From contig NZ_FUZI01000001.1 of NCBI RefSeq assembly GCF_900166965.1, forward strand, positions 62,001 to 126,000: DNA of 64,000 nucleotides. The letters are read 5' to 3'. How positions within the stretch are numbered: the first letter of the stretch is position 1; each line of letters starts with the position of its first letter. The stretch is from Photobacterium piscicola. GTDB taxonomy: Bacteria; Pseudomonadota; Gammaproteobacteria; Enterobacterales; Vibrionaceae. The notes under the pieces were generated by a model. The model was not told where the DNA came from. It saw only the letters and a list, made by a program, of their open reading frames with translations, and made no database searches. Position numbers and translations under genes: made by a program. Below are positions 56,034-64,000 of the stretch, piece by piece.

Positions 56034-56522
56034 TTGAGTCATAAATCGATGACGAATAAAAAAGTAATGGTCGCTGTGGCAATGGTATTGTCATTCGGTG
56101 TTGTAGGCTGTGCTCAAAACCCTTATGGCGATGCTTATAATGTTGATGAAGCTCGTACTATGCAAACGGTTTCGACTGGAACAATTACCAAACTAGATGC
56201 CGTCACAATGAATTCTGATGGTGAAAGCACGATTGGTACACTTGCCGGTGCTGCTGTCGGCGGTATTTTAGGATCTAAAATTGGTGGTGGTTCAGGCTCT
56301 GATATTGCAGCCATTGGTGGTGCACTTGCTGGTGGTGCGTTAGGTAGTAGCGCTGGTGATGCGATTGGTAAACGCCAAGGTGTCAATATTGTCATCAAAC
56401 TTGATAGTGGACGTACTGTTGCTGTTGTGCAACAAGTTGATCCTAATATGATCTTTAAAGTTGGACAACGCGTCGATCTTTATCAGCAAGGGCGTACAAC
56501 ACGAGTTGTTCCTGCCAATTAA
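56034..56522 (+). CDS. Glycine-zipper outer-membrane lipoprotein (SlyB/Pcp-like)
   Basis: A 162-residue lipoprotein: signal peptide with lipobox VVGC, then a glycine-zipper region (AAVGGILGSKIGGGSGSDIAAIGGALAGGALGSSAGDAIG) that inserts in the outer membrane, and a C-terminal SlyB-like domain (IVIKLDSGRTVAVVQQ, GQRVDLY). It starts at TTG because AGGAGG lies five bases upstream; an ATG 15 bases further in is too distant. SlyB is a PhoP-linked envelope-stress lipoprotein. Single gene with a terminator. Confidence 0.88.
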   Translation: MSHKSMTNKKVMVAVAMVLSFGVVGCAQNPYGDAYNVDEARTMQTVSTGTITKLDAVTMNSDGESTIGTLAGAAVGGILGSKIGGGSGSDIAAIGGALAGGALGSSAGDAIGKRQGVNIVIKLDSGRTVAVVQQVDPNMIFKVGQRVDLYQQGRTTRVVPAN

Positions 56523-56540
56523 TTTGACCGCATGATTAAT

Positions 56541-56567
56541 AAAAAGGCAGTGAAGACTGCCTTTTTT
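56541..56567 (+). terminator. Terminator after the SlyB-like gene
   Basis: AAAAAGGCAG / CTGCCTTTTTT with a 6-base loop. Confidence 0.88.
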
Positions 56568-56951
56568 ATTGGCTATTATTTAATAATATTATTTTAGATC
56601 TTGTGGTTTGTTATTCTGCTGGCGAGAATGTTGCTCTAGTTAGTGTTTCATGTTGATTTATGATCGTTAAATTAGTCTTTTTTTAACTAAAAAAAGTCGT
56701 TTTTAGCAAATTATTATGCTGTCAGTCATGATTTGGTCTTCATGAGTTGCTGTTGTTTTCATATATTTGATTTTATATTCTATAAAATTTAAATTTATTA
56801 GGTTTTTATCTGGTCGGATAAGTTTATGTATTAATGTTGCAAATGAATATTCCAAAGACTAAATAATGAACGAATAATTAAATTGTAACTAATTGTGTCG
56901 AAGAGTAGGCTGTGCGCTCTCTAAAAAACCTCTTTGAACGATACATATTTA
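56568..56951. other. Long leader region upstream of the OPA transporter
   Basis: About 380 AT-rich bases with no reading frame of note. It must hold the promoter and probably an operator for the next gene; I see no clear box. Confidence 0.5.
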
Positions 56952-58238
56952 ATGAATAATCCTAAGCTCGATGCGACTTATAAACGCCTTCGTTGGCAAA
57001 TAATTATCACGACTTTCTTAACCTATACAGTGATGTATATTTCAAGAAAAGCGTTTGCTGCTGCGGCACCGTTGTTAATGAAAGATCTTGGCATGACCGT
57101 AGTTCAGTTTGGTTTAGCCTCATCGATTTATTATATTCTATACGGCCTTTCAAAATTTAGTTCAGGCCTTCTTGCCGATAGAATTAACCCTCGTTTATTT
57201 TTAGCTCCAGTACTTGTTGTTATTGCCATTATTAACGTTGGTATTGGTATGACGAACAGTGTCACTATGCTGTTAGTGTTGTACTGTTCTACGGCTATTG
57301 TTCAAGGTTGTGGTTTTCCACCTATTGCGAAAGCGATCAGCCAATGGTATTCAAAATCTGAACGTGGAGGTTGGTATTCACTTTGGAATACTTCGCATAA
57401 TGTTGGCGGCGCATTAGCACCATTAATTGCCTCTGCTGTGATTGCTTACACAGGTAACTGGCGTTATGCGTTTTATGTACCAGCGGCTATTACTGCCGTA
57501 CAAGCTTTGATTGCCGCTATCTTGATGCGCGGTAAGCCTGAAAATTATGGTTTACCTAACGTTGGTGTATGGCGTAATGATGCGAAACAACTAGAAATAA
57601 ATGAGCGTTCTGAAGCTGGATTATCAATGTGGGTAATGTTTCAACGCTACATTTTAACTAACCCAATTATTTGGTTAGCGATTGGTGGTGATTTATGTAT
57701 CTACGTTATTCGTACTGTTTCAAGTGACTGGGTAAGTGTTTACTTCGTTGATGTGCTGCATTGGGATTTGGTTAAGTCTAATTCTTTAGTGGCTTGGTTT
57801 GAAGTCGGCGGTATTGTTGGTGGCTTAACCTCTGGTATCATCTCCGATAAATTCTTTGGTGCCGATCGTTGGAAAACAATTTTAATCTATAGCTTTGTGT
57901 TGATTGGCGGTATGGTAGGTGTTGCTCTAACTATCCATATGAGTTACTTACTTGTAGCGCTATGCTTCTTCATTATTGGTGCTGGTATTTATGCGCCACA
58001 GATGCTATTTGCTTTAGGTATTATTGAAGCGTCACATGCCGATGGTGCTGGTGCGGCAACGGGTCTTAAAGGTGGTGTAACTTATATTGGTGCAGCGCTT
58101 GCTGGTGCGCCGATTGCAATGATTGAAACAGCTTACTCATGGAATGGCGTGTTTACATTGTTAGCGGCTATTGCAGTAACATTAGTTGTGTTAATTTGCG
58201 TTATTATTCGTGTTGATAGTAAACGTCTACCTATGTAA
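56952..58238 (+). CDS. Organophosphate:phosphate antiporter family transporter (UhpT/GlpT/PgtP type)
   Basis: A 428-residue twelve-segment carrier of the OPA branch of MFS. YTVMYISRKAFAAAAPLLMKDLGMT is the family's N-terminal signature and QWYSKSERGGWYSLWNTSHNVGGALAPLI the central OPA motif. Substrates of the family are glycerol 3-phosphate, hexose phosphates or phosphoglycerate; which one is not told by sequence. No uhpABC or glpQ gene is near. ATG 56952 was chosen; a TTG 18 bases upstream is in frame. Confidence 0.88.
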   Translation: MNNPKLDATYKRLRWQIIITTFLTYTVMYISRKAFAAAAPLLMKDLGMTVVQFGLASSIYYILYGLSKFSSGLLADRINPRLFLAPVLVVIAIINVGIGMTNSVTMLLVLYCSTAIVQGCGFPPIAKAISQWYSKSERGGWYSLWNTSHNVGGALAPLIASAVIAYTGNWRYAFYVPAAITAVQALIAAILMRGKPENYGLPNVGVWRNDAKQLEINERSEAGLSMWVMFQRYILTNPIIWLAIGGDLCIYVIRTVSSDWVSVYFVDVLHWDLVKSNSLVAWFEVGGIVGGLTSGIISDKFFGADRWKTILIYSFVLIGGMVGVALTIHMSYLLVALCFFIIGAGIYAPQMLFALGIIEASHADGAGAATGLKGGVTYIGAALAGAPIAMIETAYSWNGVFTLLAAIAVTLVVLICVIIRVDSKRLPM

Positions 58239-58260
58239 TCTTTTGATTTTATGGGTAATA

Positions 58261-58289
58261 AAAAAGCGACCATCATGGTCGCTTTTTTT
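58261..58289 (+). terminator. Terminator between the OPA gene and the QEGLA gene
   Basis: AAAAAGCGACC / GGTCGCTTTTTTT around ATCAT; symmetric A/T tails let it stop both convergent transcripts. Confidence 0.88.
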
Positions 58290-58337
58290 GTATCTCGATA
58301 TTAGTAATAATAAATGATGAAAAATTTATACTGCAGA

Positions 58338-60317
58338 TTATCGAATAGAGTTCAACATAAAATCCATTACAGGATCTATATCGGCATCGATATCCAATGC
58401 TTTTGGCATAAAGCTTGGCGTATTTAAAATACCACGCTCAATCAGTTCATCAAGTAACGGTTTAAATTCAAACCCTGTTTTACCAATAAATAATGAGGTT
58501 AGGTCTTCTGTTTGGTACGCATGAATGGCATCTTTTAAGCCACGTAAGTAAAGGAAGTCTTTTGTAAAACCACCACCACGATAAGCACGAGCTGTAATGG
58601 TAAAGGCTTCATCATCACATACATCATAATCATGACGTAAACTATTAAAACAATCGTTAAAACTGTCGCCATTAACCATCATTTCAACTGCAACCACACG
58701 TAACGCCAATGTTTTTAGACGATGAAGTGGAAAGTTGCCAGATAAATGCTCACATAAAATCGCTAGGCCTTCTTGAGTATGGGTATTACCTGGTAAGCCT
58801 AGTTGTAAAATTTTAAGTGGTTGTCTTTCAGCATTAACTGAAGTAACAAGGTGAACACCTAATTCATGGTGGATCAACGCATCTAAATCATCTTGGGTAA
58901 AGCGACTATTTGGATTAACTTTAATCACTTTGCCACTTACCATTGCACGGGCAATTAATTGCTTTGATGATACTACTTTGCAAGGGATGTCATATTCAGC
59001 AGCCGCGATTTTAAAGGCTTCGATTGCTTCTTTAGCACTGATATTTGCAGGTTGTTGATCTTTATATTCACATGCATGAAGAATAAATTTCGCATTAGCA
59101 ATATCACGCTCATCAGGTTGCCCGTAATAGCGCAATGAATTGTATAAAAATTCATCAGTGCCAATGCTGCATAGCAAATCAATACGTACAGCTAACTGAT
59201 CGATAACTTTACGGTACATTTTTTGTACGTCAGCATCACGAATAGTTTCAACGGGTAAGCGATAAAGCTGCTCGCGGAATTTATACGGATCCAAATCCAG
59301 TTGACGGTAAGTAAACTGTGGCTGATAACTGTATGGCTTATTTAAAAAACGTCTTTTTTCTTGCTTTAGGTTAGTTGGGTTAATATAGCTTAAAGTATTG
59401 ATACCTCTTGCTATTTTATACAGCTGACGGTCAAGGTTTAGCACTTCTTTTGAAAGGTTAGATGCTAATACATCACTACCAGTAAGCCCTTTAGCTTTAG
59501 TGCGTTTAGTGATAGTGAACGCTGCATGTTCAGTGATCACTGTCTTCATCGATTCATTCAATTTTTCAATCACGAGTGGGTAGGCTTCGCCTCCTTCTTC
59601 GTTCATGAAAATCTTTTTCACCTCAATCGGCATAATTAAGGTGTTTTTGAAGTGTTGCTTAATAAAAGCGGCTTGGTAGCCTAAACCTTTAAAAATATCA
59701 TTCTCAAGTGCATTGACATCAATATTAGGTAGCTCAACATTGTTAAGCCCTTCTAATAGAACATCAATTTCTTTACGCCAGCGACGACGGTTAACCTGCA
59801 TCGTGCCCACATTAAATGTCGGTGTTGCAGTATCAATGCGTTGATAATTGTACGAATGAATATCATAAATTAGGCATAGTCCAAATTGCAGCTCTAACGT
59901 CTCTACTAAACACTGTAGAATACGGTAGTAACTTTGGTGCTTAGCCAAGGTTATTTCGCGTTCAGCATCACTAAGAGGCGCTAGCCAAACATTTTTACCC
60001 CATGCGTCATCATAGATGCAACTTTCAGGTGCACGATTGAGATCATACTCATATCGTGAATCTTCACCTTGCAATACAATCGGTAATGAAGAAATAAAAT
60101 CACCAGTAAAGGGATCTTCTTCAAAATAGCGTTCTTCTTCAGTCAATGCACACTGTGATTGCAATGACTGACGTAGTTTATGACCGTTATGGATCGCTGT
60201 TGCGATATAAGGTTGATACTCACTGATGCGAATCATTAAGCTACCATCATCGAGATGGGCTTCAAATGGCGTAAGAGTGCGGATTTTTTCTAAAATTTCT
60301 AACTCAGTAAGCTGCAT
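58338..60317 (-). CDS. DUF1704 QEGLA-motif protein, putative metallopeptidase
   Basis: A 659-residue cytoplasmic protein. The C-terminal half contains IHHELGVHLVTSV and GNTHTQEGLAILCEHLSGNF: the HE-x3-H type zinc site and the QEGLA motif of DUF1704 (TIGR02421), a family annotated as flavohaemoglobin-expression modulating and related to eukaryotic tyrosine carboxypeptidases. The N-terminal part resembles N-formylglutamate amidohydrolase. Start ATG 60317 has GGAAGG upstream. It overlaps by 14 bases the ATP-grasp gene that precedes it, so both work together. Confidence 0.85.
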   Translation of the reverse strand: MQLTELEILEKIRTLTPFEAHLDDGSLMIRISEYQPYIATAIHNGHKLRQSLQSQCALTEEERYFEEDPFTGDFISSLPIVLQGEDSRYEYDLNRAPESCIYDDAWGKNVWLAPLSDAEREITLAKHQSYYRILQCLVETLELQFGLCLIYDIHSYNYQRIDTATPTFNVGTMQVNRRRWRKEIDVLLEGLNNVELPNIDVNALENDIFKGLGYQAAFIKQHFKNTLIMPIEVKKIFMNEEGGEAYPLVIEKLNESMKTVITEHAAFTITKRTKAKGLTGSDVLASNLSKEVLNLDRQLYKIARGINTLSYINPTNLKQEKRRFLNKPYSYQPQFTYRQLDLDPYKFREQLYRLPVETIRDADVQKMYRKVIDQLAVRIDLLCSIGTDEFLYNSLRYYGQPDERDIANAKFILHACEYKDQQPANISAKEAIEAFKIAAAEYDIPCKVVSSKQLIARAMVSGKVIKVNPNSRFTQDDLDALIHHELGVHLVTSVNAERQPLKILQLGLPGNTHTQEGLAILCEHLSGNFPLHRLKTLALRVVAVEMMVNGDSFNDCFNSLRHDYDVCDDEAFTITARAYRGGGFTKDFLYLRGLKDAIHAYQTEDLTSLFIGKTGFEFKPLLDELIERGILNTPSFMPKALDIDADIDPVMDFMLNSIR

Positions 60318-61329
60318 CTGCAATTACCTTCCGAAAATCGTTTTTGCGAGTGATGCCAACCTCTTTTGCCATTACTACGCTTTCTACAAAATCGAGCACA
60401 TTACGCTGTAATTTCACACGGTTTAAGCGATTAATACGGGTAATGCCGCCAGGGCTTAATACATTAACTTCAACTAATTTGCCGTTAATTACGTCTAAAC
60501 CAACGAAGTAAAGGCCATCACGTACTAACTTAGGACCAATGTGCTTACAAAGGGCAAGTTCTTGCTTGGTTAATACGTGTTTTACTTCGCGACCACCGGC
60601 ATGAATATTTGAGCGTACATCGCCTTCTGCAGGGATACGACGCATAGCACCGATAGGTTCACCATTAAGTAGCATGATACGTACATCGCCTTGCTCAGCG
60701 CCTTCAATGTAGTCTTGAAGAATAACGTAGTTTTGATCATCACCAATGTAGAAATCTAATAGTGATTTAACGCTTGATTTAGCGCTCTTTTCAATCAAGA
60801 TAACGCCTTTACCGCCGTAACCATTTAACGGTTTAAGAATCATGCGTTCTTGTGGTGATTCATCAAGAACACGTTCAAGGTAATCACGGTTTTTAGACAC
60901 GTGAGTAACAGGAATAAATTCTTTGTTTGGATCGGGTAATGAAGCGGTATAAAGTTTGTTATTAGCTACACGTAGGCCATCAATATCGTTAACGATAAAG
61001 GTGTGGTCGCGCACTGAATCAAGGAAGTTCAGTGCCATGGTGTCTAACGGTGGGTTAGCACGCATAAAAATAACGTCAAAGCCCGCTAATGGTAGTTCGG
61101 CGTTATTAAATTCAGCTTTGCGGTAGAAGCTTGGAATATTGTTTGAGACTTCACCTTTTTTTAATACGTTACAGAAAGCAATTGCCATACTGTCGCGCAT
61201 GGTTAAGTTACTCGGTGTTGTAATTGCAACCGTGTGACCGCGGCTTGCGGCTTCGTGAATCAAACGTAAAGTAGAGTCGTTTTCTGCTTCAACGCGTTCC
61301 CACGGATACATAACAAAACAAATTTTCAT
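60304..61329 (-). CDS. ATP-grasp ligase, glutathione-synthetase-like
   Basis: A 341-residue ligase. VSKNRDYLERVLDESPQERMILKPLNGYGGKGVILIEKSA is the ATP-grasp core and EGAEQGDVRIMLLNGEPIGAMRRIPAEGDVRSNIHAGGR, with LDVINGKLVEVNVLSPGGI, are like GshB. It is annotated as glutathione synthase in relatives, but it is paired with a QEGLA protein and is distinct from housekeeping gshB. It may join a glutamyl or cysteinyl group to an unknown acceptor. First gene of a two-gene operon. Confidence 0.85.
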   Translation of the reverse strand: MKICFVMYPWERVEAENDSTLRLIHEAASRGHTVAITTPSNLTMRDSMAIAFCNVLKKGEVSNNIPSFYRKAEFNNAELPLAGFDVIFMRANPPLDTMALNFLDSVRDHTFIVNDIDGLRVANNKLYTASLPDPNKEFIPVTHVSKNRDYLERVLDESPQERMILKPLNGYGGKGVILIEKSAKSSVKSLLDFYIGDDQNYVILQDYIEGAEQGDVRIMLLNGEPIGAMRRIPAEGDVRSNIHAGGREVKHVLTKQELALCKHIGPKLVRDGLYFVGLDVINGKLVEVNVLSPGGITRINRLNRVKLQRNVLDFVESVVMAKEVGITRKNDFRKVIADAAY

Positions 61330-61383
61330 AGCTATACCAAAAAGTGGCCTGTTAAATTATTGCACAGGCTAATATAAAGAAAT

Positions 61384-61410
61384 AAGCCATCACACAGAGT
61401 GGGATGGCTT
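61384..61410 (-). terminator. Hairpin downstream of maoP
   Basis: AAGCCATC / GATGGCTT, 8 pairs, 11-base loop; followed on the minus strand by ATTTCTTTATATT. Moderate terminator. Confidence 0.5.
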
Positions 61411-61456
61411 CATTTTGTTGGCGATTGTCTTGAAAATCCGTTTCTAAAAGTATTAC

Positions 61457-61813
61457 TTAATAATCGAGATCGTTATCAGTGCCACTATCGCTATCATCAT
61501 CTTCACCGAAAGAGCCTGTCGTATGTGCTCGTTGTGAAACACATAATGTATAACTACGTGTTTTATGACTGGTGTGGTTTAGGTATTTGAGCCAACATTT
61601 ACCAAATTCAGACACTGCTTGTTGTTGGCCTTGAACTTCAGCTAAAAACTGAACTTCAGACTCATCAATAGGTTGGGTAGTGCCATCAAATAGCGCTCGC
61701 ATAGAACGTCCATAGTTTTCTAATACGCTGGCTTCACTAATAGTAAAAACACCCGAGCGGTTAAAGCCGCGTGGGAAATTTTTATCGTCGTAAAATTTAC
61801 CTTCACTTCTCAT
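61457..61813 (-). CDS. maoP: MaoP (YifE, DUF413)
   Basis: A 118-residue DUF413 protein matching E. coli YifE/MaoP along its length: KFYDDKNFPRGFNRSGVFTISEASVLENYGRSM, QFLAEVQGQQQAVSEFGKCWLKYL and an acidic tail (GEDDDSDSGTDNDLDY). MaoP is needed, with the maoS site, for the Ori macrodomain organisation in E. coli. It diverges from hdfR, the same arrangement as in E. coli. No maoS site could be confirmed here. Confidence 0.9.
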   Translation of the reverse strand: MRSEGKFYDDKNFPRGFNRSGVFTISEASVLENYGRSMRALFDGTTQPIDESEVQFLAEVQGQQQAVSEFGKCWLKYLNHTSHKTRSYTLCVSQRAHTTGSFGEDDDSDSGTDNDLDY

Positions 61814-62034
61814 TCATAAAGTCCTTGATGTGATTTGCGCTGATATTTATCCAGACTTGCAAAGTTGTAAATCAATTATTTTTTATTGTTATGATGAAAA
61901 TATTTGATTAATATTCAGCGATAATAGGTTGTACTATTCTATTAGGTATTAACATTGAATTTATTCGCTATATAATGCGCGATTTATACCGTTTCTTTTT
62001 TATTTAACCTACTCTTATTATTGAGAATTTTTCC

Positions 62035-62895
62035 GTGGATACTGAATTACTTAAAACGTTCTTGGAAGTTACCAAAACACGTCACTTTGGTCGTGCTGCA
62101 GATAACTTATATTTGACCCAATCTGCAGTTAGCTTTCGTATCCGCCAGCTTGAGTCACAATTAGGTAACCCACTATTTTCTCGTCAGCGTGGAAATGTGC
62201 ATCTTACTGCTGCTGGTGAGCGTTTACAGCCTTATGCAGAAGCAATTTTGCAAACGTGGGGGCGAGCGAAACAAGATGTAGCGTTAACTGATAGTCTAAA
62301 TACCCAGTTGGCGATTGGTGCCTCGCCTTTATTTTGGGAATTTGATGGTATCTCAGTTTGGATTAATCGTATTTATGCCACCGTACCCGGCCTTGCTTTA
62401 CGTTTAGAGTCTGTAAAACGAGAAGGTATGGCAAAACGATTGTTTGATAAAAGTATTGATTTGTTCATTACCAGTGAACCACCTAAAATTGAAAACTTAC
62501 ATGTTCAAAAAGTACGTGACTATCAATTACAGTTAGTGACTCACCAACCTAATTGTAATATGCATAGTGTGCGTGACATGCCTTTAATCTATCTTGATTG
62601 GGGAACGCGTTTTTCGGTGGAACACAGTCGCATACCTGAATTACAGCGTACGCCTGTACTGCATACCCATTCATGCAAAATGGCACTCGATTATCTTTTG
62701 GCAAATGGTGGGGTTGGATATTTTCCTTCGCTTATTGTCTCAAGTAACGCTGATTTGGGTAAATTGTATGTTGTTGAAGACGCACCAATTATGGAGCAGA
62801 GTCTTTATTTAGTATGGCGCGAAGGTAGTGAAAAAGAAGCATTAATTAATGCAATTGTCGATGTTCCGTTTCAGAATGTGATCGAAAGCATTTGA
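62035..62895 (+). CDS. hdfR: HdfR, LysR-family regulator
   Basis: A 286-residue LysR-type regulator starting at GTG. The N-terminal helix-turn-helix MDTELLKTFLEVTKTRHFGRAADNLYLTQSAVSFRIRQLE is the HdfR form, and the effector domain follows. In E. coli HdfR represses flhDC and affects other genes. The divergent maoP neighbour confirms the assignment. The intergenic 220 bases hold both promoters. Confidence 0.88.
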   Translation: MDTELLKTFLEVTKTRHFGRAADNLYLTQSAVSFRIRQLESQLGNPLFSRQRGNVHLTAAGERLQPYAEAILQTWGRAKQDVALTDSLNTQLAIGASPLFWEFDGISVWINRIYATVPGLALRLESVKREGMAKRLFDKSIDLFITSEPPKIENLHVQKVRDYQLQLVTHQPNCNMHSVRDMPLIYLDWGTRFSVEHSRIPELQRTPVLHTHSCKMALDYLLANGGVGYFPSLIVSSNADLGKLYVVEDAPIMEQSLYLVWREGSEKEALINAIVDVPFQNVIESI

Positions 62896-63121
62896 TTTGA
62901 ATTATTTGTCATTACCAGTAAAATAACTTGTTGTACGGGAGCGATTTCCTGAATTAGTCTAAGAAAAAATACTGCTAGGGTAAGAAACAATGAACTATGG
63001 ACCGGATTGTCTGTCATGTTTTTTGCATCAACTTAGCACTGTTTTGTCACAATAGAACATTACAATTGCCAGTGTTCTATTTTAATAATTATCTACTCTG
63101 GATGTAGTTCAGGAAACGCAA

Positions 63122-63286
63122 ATGGCTAAGTTAAACCAAAAATTTCACAAAGGCAGCAAATCAAAATTCAATTCTGAATTTGCAGATGATTTTCAGGATT
63201 TAGATCTGCAATCTCGTGGTAAGAAGAAACGTCGTGTGACTCGTTCGCGTTTCGATAGTCCGGAGTACAGCGATTTCGATTATTAA
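63122..63286 (+). CDS. Small charged protein of 54 residues, unknown
   Basis: ATG 63122 follows CAGGAAACG. The sequence is a mixed-charge peptide: a lysine-rich start (KLNQKFHKGSKSKF), an acidic patch (EFADDFQDLDL), a basic run (GKKKRRVTRSR) and an acidic aromatic end (EYSDFDY). No cysteine or hydrophobic segment. A strong terminator follows, so it is a transcribed gene. I do not recognise the family; a nucleic-acid-binding or ribosome-linked role is only a guess. Confidence 0.6.
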   Translation: MAKLNQKFHKGSKSKFNSEFADDFQDLDLQSRGKKKRRVTRSRFDSPEYSDFDY

Positions 63287-63328
63287 TAGTGATGTGTAAT
63301 TCACGATAAAAGATCGGCAATTAAGCAT

Positions 63329-63362
63329 TAAAAAAGGCGTACCTAGAAGGGTACGCCTTTTT
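63329..63362 (+). terminator. Terminator after the 54-residue gene
   Basis: AAAAAGGCGTACC / GGGTACGCCTTTTT with a 5-base loop. Confidence 0.9.
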
Positions 63363-63418
63363 GTTATGTAATAGTGTCACAAATTATATACTGTTGTGAT
63401 AACTATAATAACTAGCAG

Positions 63419-63874
63419 TTATGATGTGCTTTTTTGCTCACTTAACGTAGCATAACGGTGCAGCAATTCAGTTAATACACTGACCCAACCAAACGCATTA
63501 TCTGGTGCATTGACTAAGATTTTTTCTACTTCAGCACAGTGTTGTTCTAATGTTATCGCTTCTTCTAGCTGAAAAGATATCGCATAAAAATGCCATAATA
63601 ATAAACGGATCATGCGCTCACTATTTTGTTTAGCATTATCAGAATCAGAAAATGCAACATTCACTTCTCCCAAGGCAATTGCGGTCATTCGTAACATCGC
63701 ATCAAACTGGGTTGATTTTAAACGCTCGTCACTGTCGATTTCTTCTTGATCAAAGGTAAATATTTCCTGCATTACATCTTCTGGTACCATACGACCGATT
63801 ACGCGAAGGCTAAATTCTTCTAATTCATGTCGCGGCATGGTTAAAAGGCAGTTTAAAGTATAATCACGTTGCAT
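63419..63874 (-). CDS. Hypothetical helical protein
   Basis: A 151-residue soluble protein, start at ATG 63874 behind GAGAAATT (an upstream in-frame GTG/ATG-type extension of 7 residues is less likely). It is mostly helical and acidic (PRHELEEFSLRVIGRMVPEDVMQEIFTFDQEEIDSDERLKS). No motif is recognised. It diverges from sequence at the right end of the window, where only a 12-codon frame (63954-63992) with a plausible ribosome site is seen. Confidence 0.7.
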   Translation of the reverse strand: MQRDYTLNCLLTMPRHELEEFSLRVIGRMVPEDVMQEIFTFDQEEIDSDERLKSTQFDAMLRMTAIALGEVNVAFSDSDNAKQNSERMIRLLLWHFYAISFQLEEAITLEQHCAEVEKILVNAPDNAFGWVSVLTELLHRYATLSEQKSTS

Positions 63875-64000
63875 ATAATTTCTCGCAGATACCACGACGC
63901 CGATCAGGATTGATCATGGGCGAATAAATAAAGAAGCGTATTTTGGAGTATTTATGTCTAAAAGGCTAATAAAACCCAAGCTGATAGATTAGCGCCGAAA

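Noticed and set aside
63954..63992. A 12-codon frame at the right end with a GGAG ribosome site
   Set aside because: Too short to support as a gene; it may be a leader peptide of a gene beyond the window, which cannot be seen.

Overview
The window reads as chromosomal DNA of a marine member of the Vibrionaceae, most likely Photobacterium. Clues are the overall AT-rich composition, a TMAO reductase pair, a close match to the Vibrio/Photobacterium regulator LuxT, the maoP/hdfR divergon of gamma-proteobacteria, and tRNA-Ser/tRNA-Asp clusters with tRNA-tail repeats. No species call is justified. I see no rRNA, CRISPR array, insertion sequence or prophage module.

Layout. 0.25-3.8 kb: torC/torY-like pentahaem cytochrome and torA for anaerobic TMAO respiration. 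4-7.1 kb: a second tryptophanyl-tRNA synthetase among three decayed or frameshifted genes in AT-rich DNA. 7.1-13 kb: an MFS carrier, then potassium genes: kup, a KdpD-type kinase lacking its N-terminal cytoplasmic sensor, and kdpE. 13-16 kb: small membrane proteins, a very short TatE-like peptide and NAD-malic enzyme. 16.1-22.4 kb: a pentose operon that mixes ribose genes (rbsD, rbsK, rbsR) with deoxyribose genes (deoK, deoP, deoX), preceded by two identical LacI-type operators that bracket a promoter.

22.5-35 kb: an esterase, a SemiSWEET, then a glycosaminoglycan block: secreted PL8 lyase, anaerobic sulfatase-maturing enzyme, Cys-type sulfatase, DUF2264 protein, tagatose-bisphosphate aldolase, KDG kinase, KDPG aldolase and a DJ-1 protein. 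The lyase cuts hyaluronan or chondroitin, the sulfatase pair would remove sulfate, kdgK/eda handle the uronic acid end product and the aldolase the amino-sugar end product. The usual unsaturated glucuronyl hydrolase is missing from the window.

35-46 kb: a second DJ-1/PfpI protein, yeeN, an IclR regulator with a formimidoylglutamase-like gene, then two near-identical tRNA-Ser/tRNA-Asp cassettes exactly 5,601 bases apart. They enclose lysE, a deoxynucleoside kinase, potD, a puuB-like oxidase and ridA. Each cassette is followed by repeats built from the 3' half of tRNA-Asp and a terminator hairpin. A DUF1919 gene sits in very AT-rich DNA just beyond.

46-64 kb: acyl-CoA ligase, a leucine-rich-repeat/protein-kinase fusion, a DpaA-like L,D-transpeptidase-family enzyme, luxT, an export operon (TolC, HlyD, two ABC-2 permeases, no ATPase), a glycine-zipper lipoprotein, an organophosphate antiporter, an ATP-grasp/QEGLA pair, maoP-hdfR and small conserved-looking genes.
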